64,000 nt of DNA, taken from Bog-756 sp963701325 (GTDB taxonomy: Bacteria; Actinomycetota; Acidimicrobiia; Acidimicrobiales; RAAP-2). A program made the translations under genes and the position numbers. Positions within the stretch are counted from its first letter, which is position 1, and each line of letters starts with the position of its first letter. Of the stretch, positions 18,205 to 26,788 are shown one piece after another. The stretch spans positions 3,162,001 through 3,226,000 of the forward strand of contig OY969604.1 in NCBI GenBank assembly GCA_963701325.1. Reading direction: 5' to 3'. The notes below the pieces were generated by a model that was not told the DNA's origin, ran no database searches, and was given only the letters and a program-made list of their open reading frames with translations.

Positions 18205-18236
18205 AACCCGGGCCGATTCAGGGCCTCACCTCAGTT

Positions 18237-18256
18237 GGTGGACCTGTCTGTCCACC
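18237..18256. terminator. Hairpin beside the IS3 right end
   Basis: GGTGGAC (18237-18243), 6-nt loop, GTCCACC (18250-18256): a perfect 7-bp stem just outside the IS right terminus and next to the 3' end of the broken oxygenase gene. It could be a terminator for either side; no T-tract is present. Confidence 0.35.
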
Positions 18257-18262
18257 CCGGGC

Positions 18263-18686
18263 TCACAAGTGGGGAATTTCAGTGATCATCTCTGGGGAGT
18301 CTCCGGTGATCGACGGCACCGGATCTCGGTGGGCGGTGATGTGACCCTTGCCGTCCGGATACAACGTCCACGTCACCTCGTTGAACTCCGGCAACGTTGG
18401 CCATCCTCGTGATTCGGAAGCACGAAGAAAGGCCGGAGATGAGGCCGGATGCGAGATCGGTCGTACGCCGTTCGCATTCAGCCATTGCCATGTAAGACCG
18501 GAATCCGTTCTGCTGGACGACCCCTTCCTCTGGCGGCAGTGCATCCCATGAACGACCTCTGGCTTCTAGCAGGGCGGTCACATCCTCAGTGTCGAGGACG
18601 TTGGTGAGTCGAACCCAACCCGCTAGCCCAAGGGCAGTGAGAGCCGCCGACCAGTCGTCAAGCAGCAACCGTATTGACACAGGCAT
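18263..18686 (-). pseudogene. 2OG-Fe(II) oxygenase-like gene, frameshifted and 3'-truncated
   Basis: From 18686 the frame reads GLAGWVRLTNVLDTEDVTALL and GVVQQNGFRSY. Near 18480 the sequence continues sensibly only in the next frame (WQWLNANGVRPISHPA, LPEFNEVTWTLYPDGKGHITAHRDP). The HxD motif in ITAHRDP and the preceding EVTWTLYPDG strand suggest a 2-oxoglutarate/Fe(II) oxygenase. The C-terminal half with the second His and Arg is absent: the frame stops 20 codons later, close to the IS3 right end. Identification is by motif only. One frameshift plus truncation makes it very likely inactive. Confidence 0.55.
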
Positions 18687-18728
18687 ATCCTACGAATCCC
18701 GCGATCTGGCTGACGACGTATCCCCGAT

Positions 18729-18805
18729 GTGCCGGTCCGCCGCAGCTAGCCATCAGCACGCGAACGCTGGTTGATACCTCCCCACTCCGGGCGATCGGGG
18801 GCAGT
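18729..18805. repeat. Intergenic repeat R1 (full-length type)
   Basis: A 77-nt element starting GTGCCGGTCCGCCGCAG and ending CCGGGCGATCGGGGGCAGT. It matches R6 (24721-24796) at about 65 of 77 positions by eye. Its ends, TGCC...GGCA, are inverted. The right end touches the stop codon of the leftward gene at 18805. See the finding on R1-R7. Confidence 0.65.
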
Positions 18806-19428
18806 CAGGCGACCTCTAACAAATAGTCCGAGATGGTCCTACGCCACTGTCCAGGAGAACGTTCCGAAGCTGTTTGGCCGTCCTCGTCGAAGTCCCGTTC
18901 GTCATCCCACATCTGCATTCGTTGAATGGGCCGGAACCGAACCGTCGTGGGGTCACGGCGATAGCTGTTGGGGTCACCGGCAGACACAACGCTCCACTGC
19001 CGTATGTAGAGCTGGCGGATCAGCCAGGTGCCCACCGAGGGGTCCGAATCATCGAAGAAGTAGCCCGGACCAGCTTCGACTTCCGACAGAAAGCTCAGAA
19101 CTGTTCCAACAGGCGCCGAGCGGGGTGCAGAGTCATCTCGATCCTCGTCGAGACCCCGGTATGCGAACTGGTGCTGAGGTTGCAGCTTGATCAACCCGGC
19201 ATCCAGGTAACCACCGGTCCGCTCGTGCTCGACCATGCGAGCGACGATCTCGTAGACGGGACCGGCGACAGTCAGTGGCTCGCTGATCAGATCGAGGCCG
19301 AGCGGTGTCGCAGGATCGACCTCCCGGGCCCTCTTCGGATAAGGGTCCAGTTTCGACTTCCAGGTAGTGCCAACTTCAAGTTCGATTCCGAGGTCTTGCA
19401 CGGTTGTCCCGGAGATTCTGACCCACAT
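18805..19428 (-). CDS. Hypothetical protein
   Basis: A 207-residue soluble protein (MWVRISGTTVQDLGIELEVGT...) with a mixed alpha/beta look, rich in Trp, Tyr and Asp, without signal peptide or membrane segment. Sequence patches such as GTVLSFLSEVEAGPGYFFDDSDPSVGTWLIRQLYIRQW look like a real folded domain, but I recognise no family. Its TGA overlaps the end of repeat R1. It is followed upstream by the membrane-protein gene in the same direction, 115 bp away. Confidence 0.6.
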   Translation of the reverse strand: MWVRISGTTVQDLGIELEVGTTWKSKLDPYPKRAREVDPATPLGLDLISEPLTVAGPVYEIVARMVEHERTGGYLDAGLIKLQPQHQFAYRGLDEDRDDSAPRSAPVGTVLSFLSEVEAGPGYFFDDSDPSVGTWLIRQLYIRQWSVVSAGDPNSYRRDPTTVRFRPIQRMQMWDDERDFDEDGQTASERSPGQWRRTISDYLLEVA

Positions 19429-19543
19429 CTAGCCAGCATGGCACCCACAGCCCTCACCGGGCAGGCCCTCGGCGCAATCCGTTGCTAGACGCCCGTTGTG
19501 CCGGATGTTGGCAGGGCATATCCGGTGTTCAGGGACAGCCTCA

Positions 19544-21067
19544 TTACAGACCCCAGCCCTTGCCCTCGTAGAGACTGAGGTGAAGCTCCTGGGCGAGCTG
19601 AAGCTGGTGACGAATGTATTGGCCGGACCTGTGCGGGGAGAGGTCCAGTCCTGGGAGAGCCTTGTTCGATGTGACATCGAGATTCTGCAATGCGTAGACG
19701 GCTCGCCTCTGGTGTCTGTGTGTCCCTTGAATCTGAATGAGCCCGGTATTAGTACTAGTGGCAACCTGGGTGGCTATGACCATCAGCATGGTCCCGACCA
19801 TCACCGAATGGACAACTCGGATGTTGCGTTCCGTGAGGACCCGCTTACCCGCCACAGCGGTCGAGGTCGCTTCCGCCCCTTCCTTCCTGTTGTCCTTTCT
19901 CCGTTGCATGACACTTCCAATGGCGGGCCTATCGAGAAGGGCAAGATAGATACCGACCAGGATCAGGAGATCAAAGGACGTGTAGCGAGAGGCGCTCGCA
20001 ACGATGTAGCCCTTGGTGACACGTCCCTGAGTGACCGCTCCGGCAAACAGCAGACCAAAACAGATCAACGAGACACCGAGCGGCCCGCCCCCGTGCTCGT
20101 CCCTGCGCAGTCCGTACGCAGCGATGGTGGCTAGAGCCAAGCCGATGATGACGAGCCCAAAGAGCGCCTCGACAGTCCCGGCATGCCCAATCCTTGTCCC
20201 CACCCTTGCCACAAACCGTGCGACATAGCCCACAAGAGCCAAATAGAATTTCAGCGAGACGAGCGGGTGTCGAATGGCGTAATGGGGCCTCGGTGCCGCC
20301 ACGTGGATGCGGAAATCGTGGAAGTACAGCAGCACGGTGAGAACGGCTGCTCCGATCCAGGCTCCAAGGAAGCGCACTGAGCGGCGACGGTGGTAGAGGA
20401 GCACCAAGCCTGTCGGCCAGATGAGCAGACCCTCAAACGATGAATAGCTCCCGACGATTCCGGCGGCTACCGCCCCGGCGAGTGCGATCCAGTGGAGCGT
20501 CGGTCTGTCCAGGAGCGCCAACGCCACTGCCAAGCAAAGCAAGATCAGGTACCAACAGAGTTGGTATCCCCACAGAGTGTTGAAGTACTGACTGAGCGAG
20601 AACATCAAGAGGACAACCGGGAGGTAGTACAGCCACGGTGTCGATGGCGATCGCCGCCTGTGGGTGAGAATCAGCAGCCCCGTGGTTGCTACAAGCATCA
20701 CTGCACTGAGGTACTCCTCGATGACGACATTCAATCGAACGGTCCACGCCAACCCGATCACGATGAGGTTGGGAAAGAACTGTCGATCGTTGTTGTGCTG
20801 AGCCCAGAGCGGTCCCCACCGGAAGTGACTCGAATAGGCGTCCTTGACCACGGTCACGTTCGTCAATTGGTCAGCGACGAGTACGTTGACACCGTAGTGA
20901 TGGATGATCCAGAAGTAGCCCGCTACAGGAAGCCCGAAGGCGACGACAGTCAGAATGGCGAGGAGTGTGTGCGTCGAGCGGTACCTCTGGAGCCGGGCTC
21001 CAGTGGATGCTGGTACCTCAGGGCCAACAGCAAGGTTGCGCTGCATGACTTCGGTCAATGTGTCCAC
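19544..21067 (-). CDS. Polytopic membrane protein, glycosyltransferase-like
   Basis: A 507-residue protein with about ten to eleven hydrophobic helices, short charged loops, and a 60-residue soluble C-terminus. An early luminal-type segment, NVLVADQLTNVTVVKDAYSSHFRWGPLWAQHNNDRQFFP, follows the first helix, as in membrane glycosyltransferases of the GT-C fold, where acidic residues there bind lipid-phosphate sugars. This is a topology argument, not a family match. The start may be the ATG at 21067 or an internal ATG at codon 8. It lies within the repeat-separated region but is not itself bounded by a repeat on its 3' side. Confidence 0.65.
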   Translation of the reverse strand: MDTLTEVMQRNLAVGPEVPASTGARLQRYRSTHTLLAILTVVAFGLPVAGYFWIIHHYGVNVLVADQLTNVTVVKDAYSSHFRWGPLWAQHNNDRQFFPNLIVIGLAWTVRLNVVIEEYLSAVMLVATTGLLILTHRRRSPSTPWLYYLPVVLLMFSLSQYFNTLWGYQLCWYLILLCLAVALALLDRPTLHWIALAGAVAAGIVGSYSSFEGLLIWPTGLVLLYHRRRSVRFLGAWIGAAVLTVLLYFHDFRIHVAAPRPHYAIRHPLVSLKFYLALVGYVARFVARVGTRIGHAGTVEALFGLVIIGLALATIAAYGLRRDEHGGGPLGVSLICFGLLFAGAVTQGRVTKGYIVASASRYTSFDLLILVGIYLALLDRPAIGSVMQRRKDNRKEGAEATSTAVAGKRVLTERNIRVVHSVMVGTMLMVIATQVATSTNTGLIQIQGTHRHQRRAVYALQNLDVTSNKALPGLDLSPHRSGQYIRHQLQLAQELHLSLYEGKGWGL

Positions 21068-21150
21068 CGCCCCCTGCCTTCCGTCCTCATCGAAGTCTTA
21101 CACGGACCACAATGCCTCGACGGGCCAGTCGGACGCACCCTGGCTGTTCC

Positions 21151-21180
21151 CGTGTCCCCCTGACCCGGTGATAGGAGACA
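21151..21180. repeat. Intergenic repeat R2 (core hairpin)
   Basis: A short member with the core CCGGTGATAGG (21165-21175). The flanks TGTCCCC and GGAGACA pair at six of seven positions, so the core sits in the loop of a hairpin. It lies between the divergent membrane-protein and lipoprotein genes. Confidence 0.5.
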
Positions 21181-21248
21181 GGTGGGTTGTCGGACCATCG
21201 GAGCACACCAGTCGGGACAGCAGGCGGGGAGTGGGTTCGTCTGGGACG

Positions 21249-21746
21249 ATGTGGAGCGTGCGGGGTTCTCTTTATCGCCGACTTGGCTTGGTCACGGCAT
21301 TGTTACTTGCCTGCGTGTGCCTCGGAGCCTGTGGGAGCAGCCAAGACGGGGTCACGTCAGTCAAGCCGTCGGCAGCGCAACTGGGAGCCATGAGCAGCTA
21401 CTTCCTTGGCCACTATGCGAAGGACTTCTTCGGTACGACATCACACGCCGGTTGCGTGACGTACTCGATGGGGACCCATCCCGAGGGTGGCGATCGATTG
21501 ATCGCCTACACGCAGGTCATCTGCCAGCAGTGCCCAGAGGCCACGGGATCGGGGGAGATAGTTCCGGCGGTCTTCGTCCTTCACGGCAAGTCGATTATCT
21601 CTGCGCAAGCCGATACCGAACCTGGCGACCCGATGTTCGCCGATCAGATCAATCGGATGTTCCCTCCGTCGCTTCAATCCGCTGCCAACGACCAGCAAAT
21701 CCCTAACGCTCTTCTGCATCGGGCCTTCGTCCTTGCCGGTTGTTAG
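21249..21746 (+). CDS. Small hypothetical lipoprotein
   Basis: A 165-residue exported protein. The N-terminus is a lipoprotein signal (RRLGLVTALLLACVCLGAC, lipobox LGAC). The mature part has four cysteines (HAGCVTY, VICQQCP, VLAGC) that could form disulfides outside the cell. No family recognised. The ATG at 21249 is chosen because the signal begins there; upstream in-frame sequence is the repeat-containing intergenic region. The gene is bounded by repeats R2 and R3, forming one gene per repeat interval. Confidence 0.65.
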   Translation: MWSVRGSLYRRLGLVTALLLACVCLGACGSSQDGVTSVKPSAAQLGAMSSYFLGHYAKDFFGTTSHAGCVTYSMGTHPEGGDRLIAYTQVICQQCPEATGSGEIVPAVFVLHGKSIISAQADTEPGDPMFADQINRMFPPSLQSAANDQQIPNALLHRAFVLAGC

Positions 21747-21770
21747 CATTCGGGTTGGTGGCACCCTGGG

Positions 21771-21797
21771 TGCCCCCATCCGGTGATCGGGGGCAGT
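21771..21797. repeat. Intergenic repeat R3 (perfect hairpin)
   Basis: TGCCCCC (21771-21777) and GGGGGCA (21789-21795) form a perfect 7-bp stem whose 11-nt loop contains CCGGTGAT, the invariant part of this repeat family. It sits between the 3' ends of two convergent genes, 5 bp from the stop of the leftward one, so it can also act as a terminator. Confidence 0.65.
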
Positions 21798-21802
21798 GTC
21801 GC

Positions 21803-22243
21803 TTAGGACTGCCCCTTGCGAGCGAGAGCCTCCAAAATGTAGCCGGCGTCATCAACGGCCAGCTTGAGGAAGTCCTCTGTCTTTGGCGACACCTGTTCCA
21901 TCATCCAGCGGCCCAGTCCCGACCCGACCCCGTCGTAGGTACCGTCTTCCACAGTGACCCGAATCTCGGCAAGGTGGTCGCCAAGCTCCCTGGCGAAGTC
22001 CTCGGTCCATCCGTTGCTGCGAAGCTGAACGTCCAAAACCGGAGCATTTGTCCAAAGAAGGCTCGATGCAGAGTCAAGTGCTTCTATCGCTCGTTTCCTC
22101 AAATCGGACTCGGGAAGGGCTTCAAGCTCTGCTTGCTGTCGCTCTCGTTCGATGAGCTATAGGCGAGCCCGCTCCCTTCGCTCAGTCGTCTCGGCGGGCG
22201 TGGAGCCACGCAAGCGAGCAAAAATGTCGCCAGGGTCGCTCAT
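21803..22243 (-). pseudogene. Hypothetical gene with an in-frame TAG
   Basis: An ATG at 22243 opens MSDPGDIFARLRGSTPAE, which runs into a TAG at 22157-22159 (codon 29). Past it the same frame continues without break: LIERERQQAELEALPESDLRKRAIEALDSASSLLWTNAP..., ending at 21803. The charged heptad-like stretch on both sides of the stop reads as one continuous protein of about 146 residues. Either a nonsense mutation or a sequence error broke it, or translation restarts inside; the internal in-frame start nearest to the break lies at 22102. Family unknown. It fills the interval between repeats R3 and R4. Confidence 0.55.
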
Positions 22244-22270
22244 AGGGATCAAGCCTACGGTCCTCCGGCA

Positions 22271-22298
22271 CCGTCCCACTGACCCGGTGATAGGGGCG
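22271..22298. repeat. Intergenic repeat R4 (core hairpin)
   Basis: Core CCGGTGATAGGGG at 22284-22296. CGTCCC (22272-22277) pairs with GGGGCG (22293-22298) with one G-T pair, placing the core in a 15-nt loop. It lies between two leftward genes. Confidence 0.5.
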
Positions 22299-22368
22299 AC
22301 CCAGAACTCCCCCGGTACTGACACGTCCAGTTCGGGGTCGGGTATTGCGACTATTAGTGGGCCTGAAG

Positions 22369-23370
22369 TCAGGTGATGGCAATGAACTCTGGACCGCTAC
22401 CGACCCTCACCGTCTTCACCGCCGTGTTGGTGGATGTCTTGATGACGCTCACGGTGTTGGAGGCGTCGTTGGCCACGTAGACATAACTACCGTTAGGGGT
22501 GATGGCTACCCCGACTGGACCGCTGCCGACCGTCACCGTCTTTACCACCGTATTGGTGGATGTTTTGATGACGCTCACGGTGTTGGAGGCGTCGTTGGCC
22601 ACGTAGACATAACTACCGTTAGGGGTGATGGCGACCCCGAGCGGATCGCTGCCGACCGTCACCACTTTCACCACCGTGTTGGTGGAGGTCTTGATGACCC
22701 TCACGACAGGGGAGTTGAAGTTAGTGACGTAGACGTAACTCCCGCTGGGAGTAATGGCGATTTCCTGTGGTTCGCTGGCGACCGTTACCGACTTCACCAC
22801 CGTGTTGTTGGAGGTCTTGATGACGCTGACGCTGTCGGACTCCATGTTGGCCACGTAGGCATAGCTCCCGTTGGGGGTGATGGCGACCCCTTCTGGCCCG
22901 ACACCCACCCCCACCGTCTTCACCACCGTGTTGGTGGATGTCTTGATGACACTTACGGAGTGGGAGAAGTAGTTGGTCACGTAAGCGAGGGTTCCGTTGG
23001 GGGTGATGGCGACCTCACCCGGCCCGTTGCCGACCTCTATCGTCTTCACTAGCGTGTTGGTGGAGGTCTTGATGACACTCACGGAATGGGTCGCTTGGTC
23101 AGTCACGTAGGCGAAGCTCCCGTTGGGGGTGATGGCGACCCCGGTTGGGCTGTTACCTGCACCCACCGTCTTCACCACCGTGTTGGTGGAGGTATTGATT
23201 ACGCTCACGCCGGAGCCGACGCTGGCCACGTAGGCATAAGGGGCCGTCAAGGCAGCCGCCTGGGGCGCTCCCACAAGCGTCAATGCAACGGCGGCGAATC
23301 CAGCTGCACCGACCGCAGTACCGGCCTTCATCGCTAACCGGGACAACAGGGACCGAAGGACCTGCGGCAC
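22369..23370 (-). CDS. YVTN-type seven-bladed beta-propeller, secreted
   Basis: A 333-residue exported protein: signal peptide to about residue 40 (GAAGFAAVALTLVGAPQAAA), then seven near-identical 42-residue repeats with the pattern VSVIKTSTNTVVKTV, then GxGPxGVAITPNGSYAYV. This is the YVTN family beta-propeller also seen in archaeal surface-layer proteins and YncE-like proteins; each repeat is one blade, and seven close the ring. The role is probably surface binding. The 126-bp DNA repeats are very similar to one another, so recent unit duplication or gene conversion is likely. The start is GTG. It fills the R4-R5 interval. Confidence 0.85.
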   Translation of the reverse strand: MPQVLRSLLSRLAMKAGTAVGAAGFAAVALTLVGAPQAAALTAPYAYVASVGSGVSVINTSTNTVVKTVGAGNSPTGVAITPNGSFAYVTDQATHSVSVIKTSTNTLVKTIEVGNGPGEVAITPNGTLAYVTNYFSHSVSVIKTSTNTVVKTVGVGVGPEGVAITPNGSYAYVANMESDSVSVIKTSNNTVVKSVTVASEPQEIAITPSGSYVYVTNFNSPVVRVIKTSTNTVVKVVTVGSDPLGVAITPNGSYVYVANDASNTVSVIKTSTNTVVKTVTVGSGPVGVAITPNGSYVYVANDASNTVSVIKTSTNTAVKTVRVGSGPEFIAIT

Positions 23371-23412
23371 GTCAATACCCCCTGACTCTGCAACCTTACT
23401 AGGCGACCCTTG

Positions 23413-23442
23413 ATAACGCCTCCGAGCCGGTGGTAGGGGTCA
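23413..23442. repeat. Intergenic repeat R5 (core)
   Basis: A diverged copy: GATAACGCCTCC followed by CCGGTGGTAGGGG (23427-23439). It shares the pre-core ACCGCCTCC-like stretch with R6 and R7. It lies between two leftward genes. Confidence 0.4.
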
Positions 23443-23494
23443 CCTTCGGTCAGGGAAGCATTGGGATACAAGGACTAGCAAACGTGTCGTCTCG

Positions 23495-24664
23495 TCAGGA
23501 ATATGACTCGACGAGTGTCTTGTAATGGTCAGTGCTGCCTGCGTAGTGACCGACGGCCTTGCACGAGGTGACCGACGAGCAGGTCACGCCACCGAAGTAG
23601 TCGCCGTTCCCTCCGGGTTGCGGGGTGGAGAAATACGACCATGCCGTGCCGTTCCACGACTCGACGAATACATAGTTGCCTACGGCCTGGCAGAATGTGG
23701 CCGACACGCAAGACACGCCGGTGAGATAATTCGTTGTCGTGCCGGGCTTGGGGGACGGGGTGACCGACCAGGCGGTGCCGTTCCACGACTCAATGAGTGA
23801 CTTGGTGTAGGTGGCGCCGGTGTCGTTGCTGAAGCCGCCCACCGCCTTGCAAATCGAGGTGGTCGGCACGCAGGACACACCGTAGAGCTCGTTGCTTCTC
23901 GTCCCAGGGCTGGGGCTCGGGACGAGCGACCAGGCGGTGCCGTTCCACGACTCGATGAGTGTCTTGGAGACACGGTAGGTGCTGTTGGTGAGGGAACCCA
24001 CGGCCTTGCACGAGGTGGCCGACACGCACGACACACCGTAGAGAGCGTTGGCGCTCGTCCCAGGGCTGGGGCTCGGGACGAGCGACCAGGCGGTGCCGTT
24101 CCATGACTCGATGAGCGTCTTTATAGGGTCGCCGCTGATGCTGTCGAGCACGTCGCCCACCGCTTGACATGAGGTGGTCGATACGCAGGAGACGCCAAGT
24201 AGTTCGTTGAAGTTACTGCCGTCGTTGGGGCTCGGGACGATCGACCAGGCGGTGCCGTTCCACGACTCGATGAGCGTTCTGGTGCTGTTGCTGTAGGAGC
24301 CCACCGCCGTGCACGACGTGGCCGACACGCACGACACGCCGCTGAGGCCGTCTTGGCTCCCGTCGTTGGGGCTCGGGACGATCGACCAGGCGGTCCCGTT
24401 CCACGACTCGATGAGCGTTCTGGTGCTGTTCCTGGTGCTGTTGGGGCCCACCGCCGTGCACGACGTGGCCGACACGCACGACACGCCGCTGAGGCTGGGA
24501 AATGTCGTGTAGGCGGGGTTGGGGCTCGGGACGACCGACCAAGGAGACGAAGCGATCGCCGGAGTGGAGACCACAGCGAAGAGGAGGCCCGTGCTCGACA
24601 AAGTAACCACAGCGACGATTGCCAGGTGCCGCCGCCACCGATGAACCCGAATCGTCGCTCTCAC
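23495..24664 (-). CDS. Secreted repeat protein (SCVSATSC / WNGTAW repeats)
   Basis: About 389 residues from a GTG at 24664, which places the start directly before a signal peptide (HLAIVAVVTLSSTGLLFAVVSTPAIA). An ATG at 24751 is in frame but would lie inside repeat R6 and give a poor leader. The mature protein has about seven repeats of 43-45 residues, each with LSGVSCVSATSCTAVG and TLIESWNGTAWSIVPSPN. Paired cysteines in SCVSATSC probably form a disulfide in each unit. Such repeats resemble a propeller blade and are common in Acidimicrobiia and related soil actinobacteria; the function is unknown. It fills the R5-R6 interval. Confidence 0.8.
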   Translation of the reverse strand: MRATIRVHRWRRHLAIVAVVTLSSTGLLFAVVSTPAIASSPWSVVPSPNPAYTTFPSLSGVSCVSATSCTAVGPNSTRNSTRTLIESWNGTAWSIVPSPNDGSQDGLSGVSCVSATSCTAVGSYSNSTRTLIESWNGTAWSIVPSPNDGSNFNELLGVSCVSTTSCQAVGDVLDSISGDPIKTLIESWNGTAWSLVPSPSPGTSANALYGVSCVSATSCKAVGSLTNSTYRVSKTLIESWNGTAWSLVPSPSPGTRSNELYGVSCVPTTSICKAVGGFSNDTGATYTKSLIESWNGTAWSVTPSPKPGTTTNYLTGVSCVSATFCQAVGNYVFVESWNGTAWSYFSTPQPGGNGDYFGGVTCSSVTSCKAVGHYAGSTDHYKTLVESYS

Positions 24665-24720
24665 AGGTAGCAGTTTCGCACTGATTCGCAGTCGATGCTG
24701 CCGGAAGGTGTATGGCAGAA

Positions 24721-24796
24721 GTGCCGATCGGCCGCAGTTAGCCATCAGCAAGCGAACGCCGATCGATACCGCCCCGCTCCCGGTGTCGGGGGCAGT
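24721..24796. repeat. Intergenic repeat R6 (full-length type)
   Basis: A 76-nt element from GTGCCGATCGGCCGCAG to CGGTGTCGGGGGCAGT, the best partner of R1. Both share GTTAGCCATCAGCA-like sequence and GCGAACGC in the middle. TGCC at the left end and GGCA at the right are inverted, and inner GC blocks can also pair. It lies between divergent genes. Confidence 0.65.
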
Positions 24797-24857
24797 GCGG
24801 TGTCAGCCCCCTGGCAAGTCACCGTGGCTCGCAGGAACCCAGAAGCAGGAACCCAGA

Positions 24858-25601
24858 ATGCGAGGGGCTCCACTAGCAGTGAGGCAAGATGTCAGCGTGA
24901 CATCGAGTCCCGCACCCGATTCAGTGATTCGATTCCGGCCCCATGGCCCGAGGCAGCTGTTGGTTCTCTTCACCGTCGCCGGTTTTTCCGGTCTGCTGAT
25001 TTACATGGTCATCACCATTGTCGATGACCCCAAGCCCGTGTATGGCGGTGCGATCATTACGGCAGGTGTCTTGGTCCTGATGTGGTGTGTCTACCTCGTG
25101 TTTGCATGGAGGGTGTTCAGGCCGACCCAGATCACTCAGAGCGATCTGTTTATTCCACGCCTCTTCTCGACACTGCAGGTTCCGCTCGATGAGATCGCTG
25201 GAGTCGGCCTCGTGTTCCAGAAGGCATCTGGTCGCGGCGGAGGATTCAGTGGATGGTACCCGTATGTGTGGCGTCGAGACGGTACCGCGGTTGCACTCAG
25301 TGGATTCATGTACGCACCCGCCCGGTGGATACGGCCCGGTGACGTGGATGGCAAGCGCACGATATGGGTGAAGAAAGGCAACGTGGATGAGATGCGTTCG
25401 ACAGAACCAAGCGTGCTGGCAAAGAGCGCCGCTGCTCAGCTCGTCGTCTCCATCTACTCCCGTGTGTGTGAGATTCAGGGACGGTCTGGTTTGCTCGCTT
25501 CGTATCAAATGCAGAAACACCGCGTGCCTCCTCGGGAGATCGAGGGTTCCTTCACGGCGTTCTGGTCACCAGACGATCGGGAGATGGTGCGACTCGCGTA
25601 G
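24858..25601 (+). CDS. Hypothetical two-helix membrane protein (PH-like)
   Basis: About 247 residues. The ATG at 24858 has AGGA 7 nt upstream; a GTG at 24897 is an alternative. Two hydrophobic helices (QLLVLFTVAGFSGLLIYMVITIV and IITAGVLVLMWCVYLVFAW) are followed by a beta-rich cytoplasmic part, VFRPTQITQSDLFIPRLFSTLQVPLDEIAGVGLVF, which resembles membrane-associated PH-like (bPH) domains. That resemblance is an inference from pattern. The gene occupies the interval between repeats R6 and R7, together with an IS element. Confidence 0.6.
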   Translation: MRGAPLAVRQDVSVTSSPAPDSVIRFRPHGPRQLLVLFTVAGFSGLLIYMVITIVDDPKPVYGGAIITAGVLVLMWCVYLVFAWRVFRPTQITQSDLFIPRLFSTLQVPLDEIAGVGLVFQKASGRGGGFSGWYPYVWRRDGTAVALSGFMYAPARWIRPGDVDGKRTIWVKKGNVDEMRSTEPSVLAKSAAAQLVVSIYSRVCEIQGRSGLLASYQMQKHRVPPREIEGSFTAFWSPDDREMVRLA

Positions 25602-25693
25602 GACTCGACCCGACAGTCGCCGGCGTCTAGACCCGTCTAGACCTTCCGGTCCACGGGATGAGGTTGCACATCCACCCCCTTGAGGGGTCCGGC

Positions 25694-26749
25694 GATGGAC
25701 TCTGTGGTTCCTTCCAAAGAGCCAAGGAGCCCATCACCGTGACCCGAGCAGAGATCATCTACCAGCGGCGCATTGCCGTGTTGGACCATGCCGCCCGAGT
25801 GGGCAATGTCGCCGAGGCCTGCCGGGTCTTCGGCATCTCCCGGACCCGCTACTACGAGTGGAAAGGCCTGGCCGATCGCTACGGCTTGGACGCTCTTATG
25901 CCGAAGGACCGCCGGACGCCCCAGATGCCAGAGGCCACCCCGACCCACGTCATCGAGGCGCTGTTGACCCTGGCGGTCACCGTGCCCACTATCGGCTGTC
26001 GCCAATACGCCGACCGGCTCGGCGACCAGGGCTTCTCCATCGCCAAGTCGACGGTGCAAAAACACCTCGTCGCCCACAACCTGGGGAAGCGCTCGAAGCG
26101 TCTGGCCCGGGCCGCGGCCATCGCCGCTGCAACGACGGGCCTTTTGACCGAGGCGGCGAGAACGGACGAGCTCTTCGGGTTCTGCCTGGCCACGGGCGGC
26201 CCGGGCGAGCTCGTCTGCGTTGACAGCTTCTACGTCGGCAAGCTCAAGGGCGTGGGAAAGGTGTACCAGCTCACCGCCATCGACGTCTTCACCCGCTGGG
26301 CGTACGTCGCCATCGTGCTCGGCCCGGTCCAGCACACCCAGACCATGCGCTTCATCGACCAGGTGCTCCGCGCCTATCGGCGCCACGGGGTTCGGGTCCG
26401 AGCAATTTTGAGCGACAACGGTCCTGAATATGTGGCTGCCAACTTCCGGGCCCACCTCGTGGCCAAGGGACTGCGTCACGAGCGCATCCCGGCCCGCTCG
26501 CCCAACCACAACGCCGTGTGCGAGCGCTTCCACCAGACCATCCTCCAAGAGTGCTGGCGGCCCGCCTTCCATCGCCGTCACTTCACCTCGATCCGCCAGC
26601 TCCAAGCCGAAGCCGACGCCTGGCTGGTGACCTACCACCACCGCCGGCGCAACCACGGCGACTACATGGCCGGCCGCACCCCTCATCAGATCCTCGACAA
26701 CCACAAGAAGAACCAGGCAGCATGACAACCATCAACCGCAGAGCCCATC
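25694..26749 (+). mobile_element. IS481-type insertion sequence
   Basis: One long transposase frame flanked by imperfect inverted repeats, GATGGACTCTGTGGTT (25694-25709) and AACCGCAGAGCCCATC (26734-26749), matching at 14 of 16 positions. The true ends may extend outward. It inserted between the membrane-protein gene and repeat R7; without it the R6-R7 interval would be about 1 kb, like the others. Confidence 0.75.
25739..26725 (+). CDS. IS481-family transposase
   Basis: A 328-residue DDE transposase in a single frame. N-terminal HTH: VGNVAEACRVFGISRTRYYEWKG, then a second helical domain. Catalytic residues: Asp in ELVCVDSFYVGKLKG, Asp in AILSDNGPEYVAANF, Glu in NHNAVCERFHQTILQECW; tail YHHRRRNHGDYMAGRTPHQIL. 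The GTG at 25739 is preferred because AAGGAG lies 8 nt upstream; the longer frame to 25658 begins outside the inverted repeat. It appears intact. Confidence 0.87.
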   Translation: MTRAEIIYQRRIAVLDHAARVGNVAEACRVFGISRTRYYEWKGLADRYGLDALMPKDRRTPQMPEATPTHVIEALLTLAVTVPTIGCRQYADRLGDQGFSIAKSTVQKHLVAHNLGKRSKRLARAAAIAAATTGLLTEAARTDELFGFCLATGGPGELVCVDSFYVGKLKGVGKVYQLTAIDVFTRWAYVAIVLGPVQHTQTMRFIDQVLRAYRRHGVRVRAILSDNGPEYVAANFRAHLVAKGLRHERIPARSPNHNAVCERFHQTILQECWRPAFHRRHFTSIRQLQAEADAWLVTYHHRRRNHGDYMAGRTPHQILDNHKKNQAA

Positions 26750-26788
26750 TGTCACCTCGACTCTCGGTCCGGAAGCCCTAGCCCACAC

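Larger units (their letters stand above)
16923..18220 (+). mobile_element. IS3-family insertion sequence (second copy, different subgroup)
   Basis: A 1298-bp element bounded by perfect 14-bp terminal inverted repeats (TGAATCGGCCCGGG at 16923-16936; its complement at 18207-18220), with TG...CA ends as usual for IS3. It contains orfA and orfB. It interrupts a propeller gene on its left and abuts an unrelated broken oxygenase gene on its right. No clear direct repeat of the target is visible, which agrees with rearrangement after insertion. Confidence 0.9.
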
